Below, in pieces: positions 11,152 through 22,945 of a stretch of DNA of 64,000 bases. The stretch is taken from contig JAGMVK010000009.1 in assembly GCA_020747065.1 (NCBI GenBank), positions 1,984,001-2,048,000 on the forward strand, given 5' to 3'. Each line of letters opens with the position of its first letter. Position 1 is the stretch's first letter. The translations under genes were made by a program, and so were the position numbers. The notes below the pieces were generated by a model. That model searched no databases, had not been told where the DNA came from, and was given only the letters and a program-made list of their open reading frames with translations. Source of the DNA: Cadophora sp. MPI-SDFR-AT-0126 (Eukaryota; Ascomycota; Leotiomycetes; Helotiales; Ploettnerulaceae).

Positions 11152-12849
11152 ATGGAGGAAGAATCGGCTTATCTTTCTCTTCAAGAAGGCGAAATTCGAC
11201 TGATGGTCCTTCTCCCCGGCAAAGCGAAAGACCCGATCAGCGTCAGGCTCGTGACAACGAAGCGGGCAGAAGCAACATACGAAGCACTTTCCTATCAGTG
11301 GGGACCACCTTCACCTGCCGAGTGCATCTCCGTGGATAATCGTCCTACACAGATTCGGCAGAATTTATTTCTAGCTCTCGTGACATTGAGACATGAGCGA
11401 ATTCCTCGGTGTCTCTGGGTCGATGCTCTCTGCATCAATCAACAACACCATGCGGAGCGAGGAAGCCAAGTCTCGATTATGAGCAAGATTTTCCGACAGG
11501 CAACCAAAGTCCTCGTCTGGCTTGGAGAGGCAGCTGACGATAGCGATCTATTGTTCGAGCTTATGGCTACAGTTGAGGGACGACTCGATCGTCTCGACAG
11601 CTTGATTACGGTTTGGGGTCAAGCAGGGGTAGACGTATCGAACTTTACAAAACGGAGAATCCAGTCGGCTTTCTTAGCGATCAGCCGCCGAGCTTATTGG
11701 AGAAGGCTTTGGATTATTCAAGAAGTGCTATCTGCTTCGTCGATCGATGTGCTCTGCGGTTCCAAGACATTGTCATGGGCCTTCTTCTCTTGTGGTCTGG
11801 AAGCCATTGGGAATCTCAAGACTTCTTCGGATTTGGACTGTTGTGCATTCACACCTGCCTATGCCATTGCCGCGAAACAATCGTACCACAACGAGGCATA
11901 TTCCATTGAGGACCTCATACAACTTTGTGACCGCTGTGATTCTCAATGTGAAGACGTTCGAGACAAAGTCTTCGGGCTAGTTAGTATTACGAAAGACTTT
12001 GGAATCATCCCTGACTATGCCAAAACTGCTATAGAATTGTGCTTGGATATCTTCAGATGCTTAGCTAAAGCATCGCTTCTTGATTACTGGATCAAGGAAC
12101 CCAGCGAGACTTTGTTTTCAACATTTCAACGACTCTTGCTGTACCCCTTCTGGAATCCTGTGGATGTCTGTTACGTTCCTCTCGACGAAGATCTCATAGC
12201 CAATTGGAACCGTCAGGCTCTCTCTACAGGGTTACAAAATGTGGCGGTTCGCCATTTTGACTCAATCTCGAGGGTAGGCCCAATACTTTCTACGTCCGAT
12301 ATCATGAACGATTATTCCGTGCTACACACCCGTGGGTTATTCTCGAAAACTGTTTTCGAGCATGTCAAAGATCTTTCAGAACTCGAAGCTTCTGATCTCC
12401 ACACGACTGCAGCTATAGAGGATCACTACACGAAAAATGGAAGCACCTTCATCAGAACTCATGGGTCACTCGAAATCGGAAAGTCGGACGGGAAGGTCAA
12501 GCCATTCCGGACGTTACATGATGATTATGGGATAGCATCTAGCATTGTTAGGAAATCGGACTTACTCTGCTACACCCATGGGATCGACGATGTGTTCATC
12601 ATCCGGCTCATTTCGGACAACAATTTTGTGCTAATTGGACGAGCCATTGTCTTTGCTAGTTCTCCACTGCGAGGTGGAGGTCATTTCAGATTAGGACACC
12701 ATTTACTCAAGGCCTATGCCCACGAAACCCGTGAGTGTTCCAAGTTTGCTCTTTGCTCTGTTTATGAATCCTTAATCTGACTCGGTCTGTCAGTTCCACC
12801 AATTCAATGCAGGTTCGATCTAAGAACCCTACTTCTACTGAAGAGATGA
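11152..12849 (+). CDS. Heterokaryon incompatibility (HET) domain protein 1
   Basis: HET proteins trigger cell death after fusion of incompatible hyphae and act like innate immune effectors. The N-terminal HET blocks are clear: YEALSYQWGPP, CLWVDALCINQ, ERGSQVSIMSKIF, VLVWLGEA, and later RRAYWRRLWIIQEV with DVRDKVFGL. The C-terminal half has no known domain. I start at ATG 11152 (MEEESAYL); the frame is open further upstream but without an ATG. A likely 3' intron, 12731-12793 (GTGAGT to CAG), replaces the read-through tail with LPPIQCRFDLRTLLLL and ends at TGA 12847; without it the frame ends at 12780. It is followed at once by a second, unrelated-looking HET gene. Confidence 0.87.
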
Positions 12850-13439
12850 CGTTTCCTCGGTGATCTGTAAATAATTGGCCTTTTCCCGTTTCGGTGTCCT
12901 GCCTCTGTTGACAAATTCACGTGGCAGACATGAGGTCTGTAGCTGCGACTTATAAGAGATGATTTACATTCGGCTCCGGACTTGTTGTCCACAATGCAAT
13001 TTCTTTCGCTTTTAAGCCGCAATAAAATCGAAGTTAGAGTAATTATGGTTGGCCTTGGTATTTTGTTCATCACAATGCCAGACAATGTATCGTGGGGCTA
13101 GGAAGCGCCGCTTTGAGCCTCAAGGATGACCATTTCCCCACTCTCTTCTTTTCACATTCGATGGTAACTCTTTCTGTACCCGTCTCCTCTGAGGCTTGGT
13201 GCTGACTCATTTTTGCTTGTAATCAAAGTATATGAACTTGTACAGTGCCGGAGCTTTCAAGATCCCCTCCCGCTGCGCTTAATGTAGATCAGGTCTGAGC
13301 ACAGACCAGGCCGGCCAGAACTTCCGCCGGAGCCATGCTTGTTCGTACATACAGGCAGTACCTATATACGGTCAACTGAGACAACCTCGCCGCCCTCGTC
13401 CATCACCTCTTCAAATGATAGTATTTTCTGCTTCTAATC
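12850..13439. other. Intergenic spacer between two HET genes
   Basis: About 590 bp with no convincing ORF; it must hold the 3' end of the first HET gene and the promoter of the second. Confidence 0.5.
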
Positions 13440-15761
13440 ATGACTAATTCAGCCTTATCATTCGAGAATCTAAGCCTGATCGGTACACATCGTTGCAGCC
13501 GACCCGGTGAGAAAGCTCTTCAGAGCCCACTCGAACACTGCGATAATCCTGGAGCCATCAACAATTCTTGGGCATGCCAAAAGGCATCCTGTGATACTTG
13601 CGTTGATCTCGACTGGAATCTCTATTGCCACCCAGCTTACGCTCATGGATTGCCGCTCCCTTATGCCCAAATACAGACAACCTTACACAACATCACGTTA
13701 TCTGCCGACAGGGGATGTCAGATTTGCTCGTTGCTTTGCGAAGGCATAAAAGCTGTCAGCAAACCCTTAATAGATAAGGATTCAGCTTATTCCGAAATGC
13801 TCGCAAAGAGCATTTTGAACATAGAAGTCAGACATAACGGACCCATTATGGTGGATATGTGCGCTCATGACGACGAGGATACGACTTACCTCCTGGTGGA
13901 ATTCTACACTTGTCAAGGTGCACTCCCGATTCGTTCATTCTTTTTATCACTTAGCCAACCACACTCTAAATGACCAAGGTCTGTTTCCGACTGCAATGCA
14001 TGCTGCAAGCCTGCCAGTTCGGCTCGACATAAGAAATCTCACGACTTTTGTGAAGAAGCACATGGATGATTGCACGAAGTTTCATCATCCAATATGCTCA
14101 TCAAACATACGGAAATTTCAGCCAACACGAATCATAGATGTCAGTCTTGCAGCAACAGAGCAGAATGTCTGCTTAACGACACTGAAAAAAGATGACAGGG
14201 CTCAATATGTCACGCTCAGCCACTGCTGTAAGTACACCGACATTCGCGGCGTCACTATTTGCTCTAGAACCCGGTGACTGCACCTTCATGTTCCCAAGCC
14301 AACCCCAAAGTAGTAGTTTGAATACATACGCACTAGTGACACGCTAACTTCCAGATACTTTTAGGGGGAGATACCTCAACCATTCTCACAACTACGAAGG
14401 ACACCATCGAGCAGCGATATCGAAGGATCCCATTTCAAGACCTTCCCAGAACCTTCCAAGATGCGGTACAGATCACTCGCGCACTGGGCCTCCGCTATCT
14501 CTGGATAGACTCTCTCTGCATTATCCAAGACGACAAAGATGATTGGGAGATTGAATCCGCCAAGATGGCCGAGATATACCTCGCATCCTGCCTCACTATC
14601 GCTGCGACTGCCTCAGTTGACTCGAGAGGGGGATTCTTCTTCGACCGATGGACTTGTCAACCTGGAGGAATGAAAAGTAATGTTGAAACTTTCGAGTTTC
14701 GTCGAACAATCCGTGACGCGGATGTCATAATTTATGCCCGCCAGGGACTTGATAGCGGTCACCAGAGAATGTGCGGAAATGCCTCCACTTCCACAAATAC
14801 AGCGCCTTTGCTGCATCGCGCATGGGCTTACCAGGAGCGGATGTTGGCTCCGCGAATGCTTCATGTCCATATGGAAGAGATGTTTTGGGAGTGCAAGTGC
14901 TGCACAATATGTGAATGCGGCTATCTCGCTTGGGAACGCGAGCATTTAAACGGCAATGAATGGTCTCCCATCGGAAGTACCGTGACTTTAAAGGGTAGGA
15001 TTGCACTGGCGATAGATGAAGCAACGCCCATTGAAATGGTTCATAAAATGTGGCTAGACATCGTCGAAGAGTATTCCATGTTAGCACTCACCAAAGAATC
15101 TGACAGGCTCCCAGCTCTTTCCGGCCTCGCAAAACGCCTCTCGGAAAAAGTCCAATCAGCTTACCTCGCCGGCTCATGGGAGAGTAATCTTGCAATCGGG
15201 CTTCTGTGGCACCGCTGCAGCATTTTATATAGTTCATGCTCTCGCGACAAACTTTCAAATGTACCCTCATGGTCATGGGCGTCCATAGTGAGAAATCATC
15301 AAAGGACAAAGGAGGCCAGCCAATTGAACCACATAACCTACAACGAGGTCCGCCAGGGATACATCCAAGACCCACGATTCAGAATTCTGAAGGCAGCTTG
15401 TCAAATCACTGGGAACAACCCCTTCGGAGAAGTTTCTGGGGGCACAATTTCCATCGAAGGCGCACTAATCATCGCGAAATATTCCTGTCAACTCCATCTA
15501 GGTCGACCGCAGATACTGTATAGAACAGAGGCCAGTGAGGTGCGTATGGATATTCGGGAGCCAAAAGAACCTGCTGAGGTTTTAGATGGAGAGATGGTGC
15601 TCTGTCTATTATTTGGGATGAGTGGGTACGATCTTGCAGCCCATGCTCTGATCTTAAAGGCTGTAGGTGCCAATACGTACCGGAGAGTCGGGTACTTGAA
15701 CTTGGACTCGAAATTGAGGTGGTTTGATGGTGTTATCCCGTTCGTCGTCAATATTGTCTAG
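13440..15761 (+). CDS. Heterokaryon incompatibility (HET) domain protein 2
   Basis: Three exons; introns 13918-13978 and 14228-14364. The N-terminal region has a Cys-rich start (SWACQKASCDTC, GCQICSLLC) common in this HET subfamily. The HET core crosses the second intron: YVTLSHC-WGD, RTFQDAVQ, GLRYLWIDSLCI, then DDWEIESAKMAEIY and LTIAATASVDSRGGFF. Further on are RAWAYQERMLAPRMLH and VPSWSWASI, typical of the long-form HET subfamily found beside NACHT or alone. It differs clearly in architecture from the neighbour at 11.2 kb, so the pair is not a recent tandem duplicate. The last exon is uninterrupted from 14365 to TAG at 15759. Confidence 0.9.
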
Positions 15762-15942
15762 ACCAGAACAAAGTGGAGGCTTGAATATCTGGCTCAAGGA
15801 CTTGTCATGTGATACTATGTTGATTGAACCTCGGCACTTTCCTGAAACGTCATAGGGGACTTTTAACTTCATACTACATCAAAAGATCCTAATGCACTTG
15901 TTATAATCGCAGCTAATCAATGGCTAATGCAGGCAGATAAAT

Positions 15943-17797
15943 ATGCCTTTCCTGCCTAGCAAGAAACACTTGGACGAGAAGGCGGCTCGAAGCATCAACT
16001 TTAATTATCCGCGTCCATTAGGGTTTCGGCCGCGCTCGCGTCACCTCCTCATTGCTCTCCTGCTTCTCTGCATATACTGGTATTCCTCCACCTCCTCCAC
16101 ATCCTCTTCACATGCCGGCCCGTACCACAATACCAAAAGCCCATACAAGATTCAAGCCACCTTTCTCCAGGAATCTAGGGAGGCGCAGGCGCTACGATTA
16201 GAGCGGCAGGGCGAAGTGAAGGACGCGTTCCGACATGCCTGGAAAGGATACAACCACTATGCGTGGATGCACGACGAGGTGATGCCCATATCCGGGCGGT
16301 ACAAAGATCCATTCGTGGGATGGGCAGCTACACTCGTGGATTCACTAGACAGTCTATACATAATGGGGCTGCAAGAGAAATTCGAGGAGGCGCTTGAGGC
16401 ATTGGAGGAAATCGACTTCTCGAAACCGAACGCCGACAAAGTCCCGGTCTTCGAAGTCACGATACGATACCTGGGAGGGCTGCTGGGCGCGTGGGATGTT
16501 AGCGAGCATAAATACCCCATACTTTTGCAGAAGGCTGTGCAATTGGGAGATTTTCTGACCAAAGCTTTCGAGTGGGTATTCTCCATTTTCTAGGCGGGGA
16601 CTTCATTTATTTTCGCCTGTGCCTGAACGACATGGCAGCGGTATCGATTTCCTCTGCCATTCAATATCCTCTGCTTCTACCACGATTACACAAGCTGATC
16701 TTTGATATCTCCCAGCACCGAAAATGGCCTCCCTGTCCCATACTACTGGTGGAAGAACGAGACATCTGGAAAGCTACCTGGTCAGGATGGTGTCATTATT
16801 GCACAAGTGGCAAGCTTGAGTCTGGAATTCATTCGATTGAGTCAAGCCACGGGAAACAAGACATACGCTGCGCATATCCAGACAATTACGGATCAATTGA
16901 AGAGCACGCAGAAAACCACTGCTCTGCCTGGAATGTGGCCCATGACAGCGGATTGCTCTGGTCCAGAGCTTTCATTCACAGATCAGAGATTTTCCTTGGG
17001 AGTTCTTGCAGGTAGGTTCACTTTCCCTCGATTCTAGAGCCTGCGGATGCTGATCATCCCTAGACTCTGCTTTCGAATACCTTCCCAAAACACATCTCCT
17101 CAACTTCCGAGTCTCAGATCAGTACCTTGAGATGTATCGCTCAGCCCTTGCCACGTTCAGTAAGAATCTATTCTTTCGACCATCTCTCCCCGGAAATCCA
17201 GACGTTCTCATGACCGGCAATATCGACTTGTCCGTGGATCCACCTGCAATCGAAGGCCAATTCCAGCACCTAGCATGCTTTGTTGGGGGCATGGTAGCTT
17301 TGGGTTCCAGACTCAGCAACTCAGCCGACGAGCTCGAAATAGCTGAAAAACTCACGAATGGTTGTGTCTGGGGCTATGATAACACGCCATCAGGAATCAT
17401 GCCCGATTTCTCACACGTCGAGCCTTGTTTAGATCCTGCAGTGTGCGTCTGGAGTGGCGAAGGAGATGGTTTCAAAAGCGTCGACGATCCATCGTACCAG
17501 CTTCGGCCCGAGGCTATCGAATCAGTATTCATCATGTACCGCTTGACCGCGGATCCTGTGTGGATGGACAAGGGGTGGAAGATGTTCAAAGCTATTCAGA
17601 AGCACACTAGGACGAGTATTGCAAATGCGAGAGTCGTGGATGTCATGCAAGCGTGGCCGACGCTTGAGGATTCCATGGAAACTTTCTGGTTGGCGGAGAC
17701 TCTGAAGTATTTCTACTTGCTGTTTAGTGAGCCGGATCTGATCAGTCTGGATGATTATGTCTTTAATACCGAGGCTCATCCTTTCAGGTGGGGATGA
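15943..17797 (+). CDS. Class I alpha-1,2-mannosidase (GH47)
   Basis: Trims alpha-1,2-mannose from N-glycans in the ER or Golgi. Type II membrane topology: a short basic cytosolic tail, then the segment HLLIALLLLCIYWYSS, then a lumenal catalytic domain. Family motifs: AWKGYNHYAW, DPFVGWAATLVDSLDSLYIM, ENGLPVPYYWW, GHF-like blocks, SGIMPDFSHVEPC, YQLRPEAIESVFIMYRLT, DSMETFWLAETLKYFYLLF and the C-terminal NTEAHPF. Introns 16572-16715 and 17012-17063 restore the frame (AF-DTENGLP; LGVLA-DSAFE). The last codons read FRWG-stop, but TTTCAG/GTGGGG could be a donor leading to an alternative short 3' exon near 17889. Confidence 0.9.
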
Positions 17798-18388
17798 TGA
17801 ATCCGGACTCTGGACTATCAATTTTTTCTTGCAAACTTTTGATATCTATATCTCAGTTCTGACGCTTGTCGCTTCTATCCTCTGTGCAGTACTTTGTTCC
17901 ACCTATCGCCCCGACCCGGCTGACGAAGGCTACTGTGCAGATGGGCTGTAGATAGTCATGTGATTGGATCACGTGATTGAACATGTTCTTCATCTCTTTC
18001 GCTCAATGACGAGGCGTAGCTGCTCTCCGAATGATCCAAGCGAATGGAAATGAATTGATCTTCACGAATTCCCTCAAATATGAGTCACAAAACTCACAAT
18101 TCCAACATTTCCAACGTCAAAACAAGGCGAAAGTGTTTTAGGCAGACTCTGCAGCCTGACGATTGCTACATCCTAAGACATTTTGTTGGTCCTGCTGTGC
18201 CGCATCGAACCAATGACTCTTCAGTGTGAGGCAACAGTACGCCGCACAGGAATCAGGTAGTTGTATTAATACCTCGCTCCTTGGGCGTTTTTCAGGACTT
18301 TGCAAGCTTGCAAACTACAGGCGAGGATCTCTCTTGGCTGCCTACCTTGCCGCTCCTCATATTGGTCCCACCCCCCCACAAGAAGAAG
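17798..18388. other. Intergenic region
   Basis: About 590 bp between the GH47 gene and the AAA ATPase gene. A frame open from 18226 runs into the ATPase gene, but I read that part as 5' leader. Confidence 0.4.
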
Positions 18389-20923
18389 ATGGCACCAGAT
18401 GTAGGTCAATTCTCATCACATATTCTCCTATGTATACGTCAGGTTGTCTGAATCTTTTTCGGCGCCTCACTCACGCTCTTCAGAACCAGACCCCGAAGCT
18501 TCGGAAGAGGAAGTCGGACGCTGTTGATCCAGTGCCTGAGGTTGCAGCATCAAGCAAGGCTCATACGATGAAGTGGAAACGTACCAGAGGTAGCCTCGCA
18601 GCTGCAGCAGCAAAGGAAGTCGATGAGCTTCCGACGCCTCCAGATTCCACTATGGACGGCGAAACACCTGCACCAGCAACCATTCCCGGCAAGGATGCAG
18701 ACTTCGGCACGAGCGCCAGCGTCAAGGTATTTTACGAAGGAAAGAAGTCACACGGAGGACATTATGACTGGGTTGAGACTCCACCCAAGCAGCTCAACGA
18801 GAAGATTGCCAAGGCCAACAATCGTGTTGCAATAAAGATCTTCAAGATCAAGGATCACGAACAACCAACGATCTCTGGCAAGACCCCACTGAAAATCCAC
18901 TCCATCGAGATCCAGAGTGCCATCTTGGTCACGGCTCTCAAAGATATCCTCAAGCCGCAAGGCACGTACCTCGAGGCGTCCGAGCCAGCAAAGTTCCAGG
19001 AGCCGTTCAAGCCACTGTTCTTCACATACGACAAGATCATTGCCCTGTACGAAGGAACGAAAGCCAGAAACAACGCACTGTTGAAACAACATCTCAATCT
19101 GCTCGTCCAAGTCATGGACGAAATGTTCGGTAGTTTCATGGAGCACCTGAAGCACTTGAATGCCAGCGGCCTCATCTCGTACAAGTTGGCATGGACCTAT
19201 TTCCCCAAGCACACCATGATATTCTATGGAACCAAGGATTGCGAACGTATCTGCCGAGTAATAAGTACAACTTATATTTGCCAACCCAAACCGGCGATGA
19301 ATGTGGATTGCGAAGAGATTGCGTTTGATGGGGAGAGTTTCGAATGGACGCCGATTCAAGTTCAGATCCCGGCTTTTGCAGGCAATCGTCCTGTGACCGA
19401 TCTTCCATGCTATCCTATCTCGTTCCACGACAATCCCGGGACAGTCAAGGAACGACTTACTGCACGTGCAGTCAAAGCCTTGGAATACCAGGAGTTGACG
19501 TACTGTGATTACACTGGCGTGGGCCTGCTGGTGACTCAGTGTGGAGTTCAGAGACACAATGTAAGACAGACTAACCACGAAGTGTGTAGAACATTCTGAC
19601 ATTCTTAGGTGGCTGGTCGTATCCTCATCGACTACTTCGGCTACAAGAAGCATTTCGAAGGGCTCCAACGATCAGAAGGCAACTCTCGCAGAAATCGGGG
19701 CGGCCCACCACGACCGCCATCCACCACCAGCGGAGGTGCCGATGAGCCAAAGTATGTGCAGACACTTTCTAAGGAGAAACAACTGGAGAACAAGAACGAG
19801 ATGCTGGGGAAGAGAAAGGATGAACTTGTCTATGTTTCGCCTCTGCTTGAGGGGTTTGCCTTGAAGAATAAGCAATGGCGTGAGTTTGAACACATGCCGG
19901 CGGTGAGATGATTGGCTAACTCATCTTCTCACAGTGAACTTCTACGTTGATGATTTGCAGCCTGTCATCTGGAATGACGAGGCATATGGTCACTTGGTGT
20001 ATCCTGAGGAGCAAAAGGACCTTGTCTTGACGTTCGTCGATAATCATCAACGCATGAAAGCTCGTGTCGACGATGTGATCATGGGCAAAGGCAAGTCTCT
20101 CAGGACATCCAGTTTGCTACCCGACTAATCATTCCAAGGCCAGGGCTTGATCCTCCTTCTCAGTGGTCCTCCTGGAACAGGAAAGACCTTGACCGCTGAA
20201 GCCGTAGCTGACAAGACTCGTCGTCCGCTCTACTACCTGCAAGCCGAAGATCTGGGAACTGATGCCTCTAAACTTGGTCCAAAGATCAAAAAGGTGTTTG
20301 AGATGGCCACGGAATGGGATGCTGTCATTCTGCTTGATGGTTTGTGTACTTGTTTTCGGAAAGTCTGATGATAAATGACTGATAATACACAGAGGCGGAT
20401 GTTTTCATGGCGGAGCGAGACCCGGGAGACATCGCAAGAAACGAGTTGGTATCAAGTAAGTTCCCCAACATTTCCCCGCACCTCGCTTCTCTTCGCCCCG
20501 GGACAAAAACAGCATCAACAAAAACTGTACTGACATCCACACCCAGTCTTCCTCCGCGAACTCGAATACTTCAAAGGCATCATCTTCCTAACCACCAACC
20601 TCTACTCCACCATCGACGTCGCCTTCCGCTCCCGCGTCAACATCCACCTTGTCTTCACCTCCCTCCCATTCTCCTCCCGCCTCGTCCTCTGGCGCAAGTT
20701 CCTCTCCCGCCTCCCAGGCGAGGACGTCGAGAGCAAACTCCAAGACGGTGACATGGAGGAGTTGGCCAAGTGGGAGTTGAATGGCAGGGAGATCAAGAAT
20801 GCGATCAAGACGGTGAGGACTTGGTGTCTCTGCAAGGGCTTTGAAATTAGTTTGGTGAGATTGGAGGCCGGTATTAAGGTTACGGCACCGCAGGCGGGTA
20901 AGAATGAGGATATGGGGCTTTGA
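18389..20923 (+). CDS. AAA+ ATPase with fungal N-terminal DUF7025-type region
   Basis: Predicted remodelling ATPase. It has the Walker A motif SGPPGTGKT, Walker B AVILLDEADVF, a sensor-1-like IIFLTTNLYS and an Arg-finger-like FRSRVNIH. It is a fungal-specific subfamily whose N-terminal half (residues 50-450: MKWKR, IEIQSAILVTALKDIL, KPLFFTYDKI, HTMIFYGTKD, FEWTPIQVQIPAFAG) matches the DUF7025 type. My model starts at ATG 18389 with introns 18401-18483, 19561-19608, 19880-19934, 20091-20138, 20340-20392 and 20456-20546. The intron at 20091 uses a GC donor (AAAG/GCAAGT). The exon 1 choice is inferred. Substrate and cell location cannot be read from the sequence. Confidence 0.85.
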
Positions 20924-21175
20924 GTGGGGAGGTGAGGATGATGGTGGTGACATCAGTCCTCGACGTGTCTAATGATAATCAATAGGCGTTTTGGATGGCA
21001 ATATCTGTTCTTTGTGGTCATCCTGAACTTCAATCCAGAGCCAAAGCTCTTCATACTTTGAACCAGTTCCAGATCGCGCTGATTTTGAACAGTGACCGAC
21101 TAATTGAAATCAAGCTCTAATGGTACAATAATTACAGTGAAGACGATACACAAAGGACCAAACGAACAACCTCTC

Positions 21176-22945
21176 TTACAACATCACACAACCACAGTCC
21201 CGTTCGCACTCCCACCAACCACAGACTCCATAACACGCCGCTGGCTTTCTCCACCAACTCCATGCGGCAGCAAGCCCAGAAGATAAAAGAGGATGAAAAA
21301 AACAACGATAAAGACTCTCGAGATGATAGTCTTCATTGATAGCGACACGACTGTTGAAACAAGCCTCGTAATGAGTTCGATCAGTGGGAGTAAATTCTCG
21401 GTGTAAAATGGGCTTGCTTGAAGTTTCTGCTGTCTTGTTAGTGGAAATGCTCTCCTGGGTTGCGGTGAGGCTTACAGCGAGGTGAGGACCAAGCAATCGC
21501 TGGAGAATAGGAGGCAGCTTGAGCATCTGTTTTGGTGAGTGATCAAGCTCATTCCGCAGCTTTGAGTTCACTCCCTTCTCCAGATCTCGCTTCTCGTTCA
21601 CGTCAAACCCATAATCACCATCAGATCCATCCTCCCAACTCAAACCCCTCTTCACCACCCTCTTCTCAGTCTCCACCCCAACCTCCCTCTTCACATACGC
21701 ATTCCCACCCCCCACACAAACCAAAAAGCTCGCAGGACTCCCATCATTCACAAACCCACTCTGATCCTCTCCTCCCTCAGGCGTTACATCATCATAAGGA
21801 AAGCAATACCCCCTCCCATCCACATTCGCCGCATGCACAATCCTCGCATAATGATTCGTAACCTCCCCCCTATAAAATTCACTCACCACCTCCCTAGTCG
21901 GCTGGTCCGCATTCACCAACAACGTACTCCTATTAAACGCCGCATCCAGCCTCGCCCCGATATTAAGCAATTGCTCCGTGTTGCTGGACTGTGGCGCGAA
22001 GGCCCCGGAGTTGGCGCCGAATATGTCTTGCGCGGAAGGCTTGGGGAAGGACCCGATTCCGGAGAATGCGAGGAGGGACCGGTCGTTGGATGTGTAGGCT
22101 GTTGCGACGCCCCAGGTGAACTGCGTGTCAATTGTCAGGGGTGTGGTGATGTATTTGTTCCAGACGGCGTCGATGTAGGATGTCCAGTAATCAGCGAATA
22201 GGTCGGGGTTGAAGAGGATGCCGTTGGATGGTGAGAGGGCGCGGAGGTTGGTCCCGTTGTTGGTTATGACTAGTTTGTCCCAGCCGGCGTTGTCGATTGT
22301 GTTTTGGGATTGGAGACCGTTGCAAATGGTTTCGAGGCCGCTGGAGGGGAGACCGCCGACGTGTGAGGTTGCTCCGGAGGTTGATGTCAGTGTGAGTGAG
22401 ATTGGTAAACAGACGAAATCAACGTATGTGATGTTCGCGTACAGTTGCGCGCTGTTATACGTGAATTCACAGAAGTCCCAGGACAAATGGTAATTCGGAT
22501 CCGCTGTATTGCTGACTGAAGGTTCGACGAGGCCAGGTCCCGCGGGGCTGGAATTCAACAGGAATGTAAGCTTATTGTCGACGCAGAACCAGATCCTCCC
22601 GCCGCCAATGTACGGTATGGTGACATTCCGCGTTGTTCCTGGAGCTCCGAGAGCGATTGCACAATCTGAAGATAGTGCTGAGCCGTTGGACGTGGGGTTC
22701 TCGGGGTAATATGGAGTTTGTCCGTCGGCTTGGAGGAGAAAGATACAGTTGTTGTTGGAGATTGCGAGACCGGTAATATAGGCGAAGACATTGCTGGAAG
22801 TGGTGGAGTTGAAGAGGCCGACTGTAAGGGTGCTTTCGGCTACCGCTTCGATTTTCAGGGATGCGGTTGTAGGACTGACAATAGTTGGTGGATAGAGAAC
22901 GTTGTCGGTCTTTTGACGGGAGAGAACATCATCAAGGGTTGACAT
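21176..22945 (-). CDS. Glycoside hydrolase family 64 (beta-1,3-glucanase, thaumatin-like fold)
   Basis: Endo-beta-1,3-glucanase family acting on laminarin or fungal wall glucan. Family motifs: NVFAYITGLA, DCAIALGAPG, IPYIGGGRIWFCVD, DPNYHLSWDFCEFTYNS with the predicted catalytic Glu, and ISYVDFV-like ANITYVDFV. The start is ATG 22945; a few upstream codons are open but add nothing. No signal peptide is visible, unusual for the family; an upstream exon may carry it. After residue about 420 the frame runs on for about 170 residues through Kex2-like EKR and VKR sites into a tail that looks non-coding. In another frame at 21184-21336 there is a hydrophobic stretch (VFIVVFFILFYLLGLLP) that could be a membrane anchor after an intron I could not place. 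Confidence 0.8.
   Translation of the reverse strand: MSTLDDVLSRQKTDNVLYPPTIVSPTTASLKIEAVAESTLTVGLFNSTTSSNVFAYITGLAISNNNCIFLLQADGQTPYYPENPTSNGSALSSDCAIALGAPGTTRNVTIPYIGGGRIWFCVDNKLTFLLNSSPAGPGLVEPSVSNTADPNYHLSWDFCEFTYNSAQLYANITYVDFVCLPISLTLTSTSGATSHVGGLPSSGLETICNGLQSQNTIDNAGWDKLVITNNGTNLRALSPSNGILFNPDLFADYWTSYIDAVWNKYITTPLTIDTQFTWGVATAYTSNDRSLLAFSGIGSFPKPSAQDIFGANSGAFAPQSSNTEQLLNIGARLDAAFNRSTLLVNADQPTREVVSEFYRGEVTNHYARIVHAANVDGRGYCFPYDDVTPEGGEDQSGFVNDGSPASFLVCVGGGNAYVKREVGVETEKRVVKRGLSWEDGSDGDYGFDVNEKRDLEKGVNSKLRNELDHSPKQMLKLPPILQRLLGPHLAVSLTATQESISTNKTAETSSKPILHREFTPTDRTHYEACFNSRVAINEDYHLESLYRCFFHPLLSSGLAAAWSWWRKPAACYGVCGWWECERDCGCVML

Noticed and set aside
18748..19668. 306-codon antisense ORF
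   Set aside because: A shadow of the AAA ATPase gene on the other strand; the plus strand has the family motifs.
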